DNA of 6,044 nucleotides from Actinomycetota bacterium (GTDB lineage Bacteria > Actinomycetota > Humimicrobiia > Humimicrobiales > Humimicrobiaceae): the NCBI GenBank assembly GCA_003567835.1, contig PWYO01000351.1, positions 1 through 6,044 of the forward strand, in the 5' to 3' direction. Below, piece by piece: positions 4,581 through 6,044 of the stretch (positions within the stretch are counted from its first letter, which is position 1; every line of letters begins with the position of its first letter). A program made the translations under genes and the position numbers. Under the pieces are notes generated by a model that was given only the letters and a program-made list of their open reading frames with translations, was not told the origin of the DNA and ran no database searches.

Positions 4581-5864
4581 TTATTCTTCAAACAATGTTG
4601 TTTCACCAGGATAGTAATCATCAATCGTATCCATGGTTAAGAATACATCTTCTAGATAGGTGTTTGCAGGTATGGGATTTCCATACATGTTGGCGAGGGC
4701 CAGAGGAACAACATAGCCGCCGTACAGCTCCATCTGCCACCCTACACAAGCATCCAAGATGCCTGACCGAATGGCTGGCCTTCCCAGACCAGTCGAACCG
4801 CCAAGGGAGATCAAGATACATTTATCAGGATCCCATCTGCCCAAAGCGCTTGCAGCTGCGTAGAATCCCATAGCTGGAGGCTCATAAGGTGTAAGCACAA
4901 CGATGTTCTCATCAGCAGGATATTTGTTTAAAACATCCATCCACACACCTTGCATATCCGCACCAAATTCAACCAGTTCTGCTTTAGAGCCTTCTACCAG
5001 CCAGTCAGCATCAGGGCCCAACTCTTCGATCATATGCGCCCTTGCGCCCCATGACCTGTAAGAAACATGTTCACCCAAAGCAGGGTTCAAAGCGTAATAA
5101 ATCCTGTCTACGTTCTCTATGCCGCCTAATTTCTCATTTATAAGCGTAGTGGCAATAATGCCGCTTGACAGACCGTTGCCCCAATTATCAACCCCAAAGA
5201 AAGGGAATCCTGGGACTACAGTTGCCAGTGCAAGCATGAACATGTCTTCTTCCATGGCATTTCTTGCAATTGTCGCATTGGTATCTACAGATGAAGCATA
5301 CTGAACATAGACATCCGCACCCCACGCAAAAATTTGGTCTGCATTGGCAAGCATGGTAGAAGTATCATTGGCATTATCCAGAACCAGTATGGTATCATCT
5401 CTACCGCCGGCAAGCTTCCAGAATTCGACTACGCTTTCTACGATTTCATTCGCATTGGGTATAGCCGCATCAAAGTTGGTTACAGCAAGCTTAAAATCCT
5501 GTGCATAGTTTTCATCAAATTCGCCTCTTACAGCCTGCTCTCTGAAGTATTCATAACTTTTATCTCCGGTATAGTCTCCTGCACCTATAACATCATCTGT
5601 AACCGCATCTTCAGGTTCAGTAATCGCGGGACCGGTCAATGGTGGATACTCATCCTCAGGTTCAGGGGCTGGCTCTTCTGCTACTTCTTCAGGTTCATCG
5701 ACCGCTGGCTCATCCACTTCTGGCGCGGGTTCCGGTTCAGGGGCCGGTTCGTCGACTGCAGGTGCAGCTGGCTCTTCTGCTGCGGCACATCCTGCCAAAG
5801 ATAATGTTGCCGTTAAAGATATGGTTATCATAACCACGATTGACCATAAAAATATTTTTTTCAT
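4581..5864 (-). CDS. Lipoprotein solute-binding protein, type I (sugar ABC importer class)
   Basis: A 427-residue secreted lipoprotein expected to capture a solute outside the membrane and deliver it to an ABC importer. The signal peptide is MKKIF plus a hydrophobic stretch ending in lipobox LAGC, with Cys26 as the lipid-anchored residue. Residues 27-75 form a Pro/Glu/Asp/Ala-rich acidic linker with imperfect repeats. The binding domain starts near residue 125 (FKLAVTNFD). GVDNWGNG (224-231) matches the DNxxxG hinge-side motif of ribose-type binding proteins, and VVLTPYEPPAMGFYAAASALGR fits their C-terminal lobe. The ligand cannot be read from sequence. I chose the ATG at 5864 because AAGGAG (5880-5875) is 10 nt upstream and the protein then begins exactly at the signal peptide. 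An in-frame ATG at 5900 would add 12 unneeded residues. Permease and ATPase genes are not in the window. It appears to be the first gene of the visible set. Confidence 0.88.
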   Translation of the reverse strand: MKKIFLWSIVVMITISLTATLSLAGCAAAEEPAAPAVDEPAPEPEPAPEVDEPAVDEPEEVAEEPAPEPEDEYPPLTGPAITEPEDAVTDDVIGAGDYTGDKSYEYFREQAVRGEFDENYAQDFKLAVTNFDAAIPNANEIVESVVEFWKLAGGRDDTILVLDNANDTSTMLANADQIFAWGADVYVQYASSVDTNATIARNAMEEDMFMLALATVVPGFPFFGVDNWGNGLSSGIIATTLINEKLGGIENVDRIYYALNPALGEHVSYRSWGARAHMIEELGPDADWLVEGSKAELVEFGADMQGVWMDVLNKYPADENIVVLTPYEPPAMGFYAAASALGRWDPDKCILISLGGSTGLGRPAIRSGILDACVGWQMELYGGYVVPLALANMYGNPIPANTYLEDVFLTMDTIDDYYPGETTLFEE

Positions 5865-5874
5865 TTTATAAATT

Positions 5875-5880
5875 CTCCTT
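5875..5880 (-). promoter_or_regulatory. Ribosome binding site of the binding-protein gene
   Basis: AAGGAG on the minus strand, 10 nt before the ATG at 5864. It supports that start over the in-frame ATG at 5900, which has only a weaker TAAGG in front. Confidence 0.65.
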
Positions 5881-5927
5881 TGTATATAATTATTTCTCAT
5901 TTTAACCTTACCGATATCGTTCTTAAA

Positions 5928-5978
5928 ACACCTCCTTTTAAAAAACTTTTTTCTCGTTGGACAATACGATACCTCCTT
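5928..5978 (-). promoter_or_regulatory. Leader with two further Shine-Dalgarno sequences and a possible 8-codon mini-ORF
   Basis: On the minus strand AAGGAGGT (5978-5971) precedes a TTG at 5964 at normal distance. This opens a mini-ORF of eight codons (MSNEKKVF) ending with TAA at 5940-5938. A second full AAAAGGAGGT (5939-5930) follows immediately but has no ATG, GTG or TTG at usable distance. GGTATCGT (5973-5966) can pair with ACGATATC (5920-5913), with one G-U pair, closing the whole segment and covering part of the first site. This could be a translated regulatory leader, but the evidence is only compositional. Between 5979 and 6044 I see no convincing sigma-A promoter, only a small imperfect dyad (TAGATTATCTA, 5990-6000). 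Confidence 0.3.
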
Positions 5979-6044
5979 CCTGCTTGCTATAGATTATCTA
6001 GGCTTTCAGTTTTGCTATCCTTTTATTAATAATTGAATCAATCA

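Noticed and set aside
5334..5804. Plus-strand 156-codon frame opposite the binding-protein gene
   Set aside because: Its Arg/Phe/Trp-rich translation is the mirror of the acidic Pro/Glu linker and conserved domain on the minus strand, so it is a shadow frame.

Overview
The window looks like part of the chromosome of a low-to-moderate GC Gram-positive anaerobe, probably a member of the Clostridia. This is inferred from the strong AGGAGG-type ribosome binding sites before nearly every gene, the AT-rich intergenic DNA, and a lipobox-anchored solute-binding protein. I cannot name a genus. Every convincing gene is on the minus strand, so the gene order is read from the right end to the left.

In transcription order the layout is as follows. 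(1) A 5' leader (about 5865-6044) contains three Shine-Dalgarno-like sequences and a possible 8-codon mini-ORF. (2) A lipoprotein solute-binding protein of the type I periplasmic-binding-protein (sugar ABC importer) class lies at 4581-5864. (3) A strong hairpin (4529-4561) fills the gap before a small VOC-fold protein (4176-4508). (4) A zinc-dependent, NAD-type polyol (sorbitol/xylitol-like) dehydrogenase lies at 3065-4108. (5) A 426-bp gap with no convincing gene carries an 81-bp near-perfect inverted repeat. (6) The alpha and beta subunits of a thiamine-diphosphate E1 component of the 2-oxoacid/acetoin dehydrogenase class (1646-2638 and 669-1646) overlap by one base. (7) A 636-bp AT-rich gap at the left end holds weak hairpins, one very good sigma-A promoter firing leftward, a terminator-like hairpin, and the first ten codons of another minus-strand gene that leaves the window.

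Together the genes suggest a catabolic module for a sugar, polyol or related hydroxylated compound. The lipoprotein would capture it, the dehydrogenase would oxidise a hydroxyl to a ketone, and the thiamine enzyme would cleave or oxidise a carbonyl intermediate. The VOC protein would play an unknown lyase, isomerase or epimerase role. The substrate is not readable from the sequence. Importer permease and ATPase genes, and the E2 and E3 partners normally linked to an E1 enzyme, are absent from the window.

The point most worth following up is the E1 alpha subunit. It aligns well with the family overall, but several residues that normally hold thiamine diphosphate and magnesium are changed (GDG to GEA, ENN to EFN, RxH to RGG, and the HS loop shortened and replaced). 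With no E2/E3 nearby, this suggests a divergent subfamily with a possibly different reaction. No mobile element, CRISPR array, rRNA or tRNA was seen.
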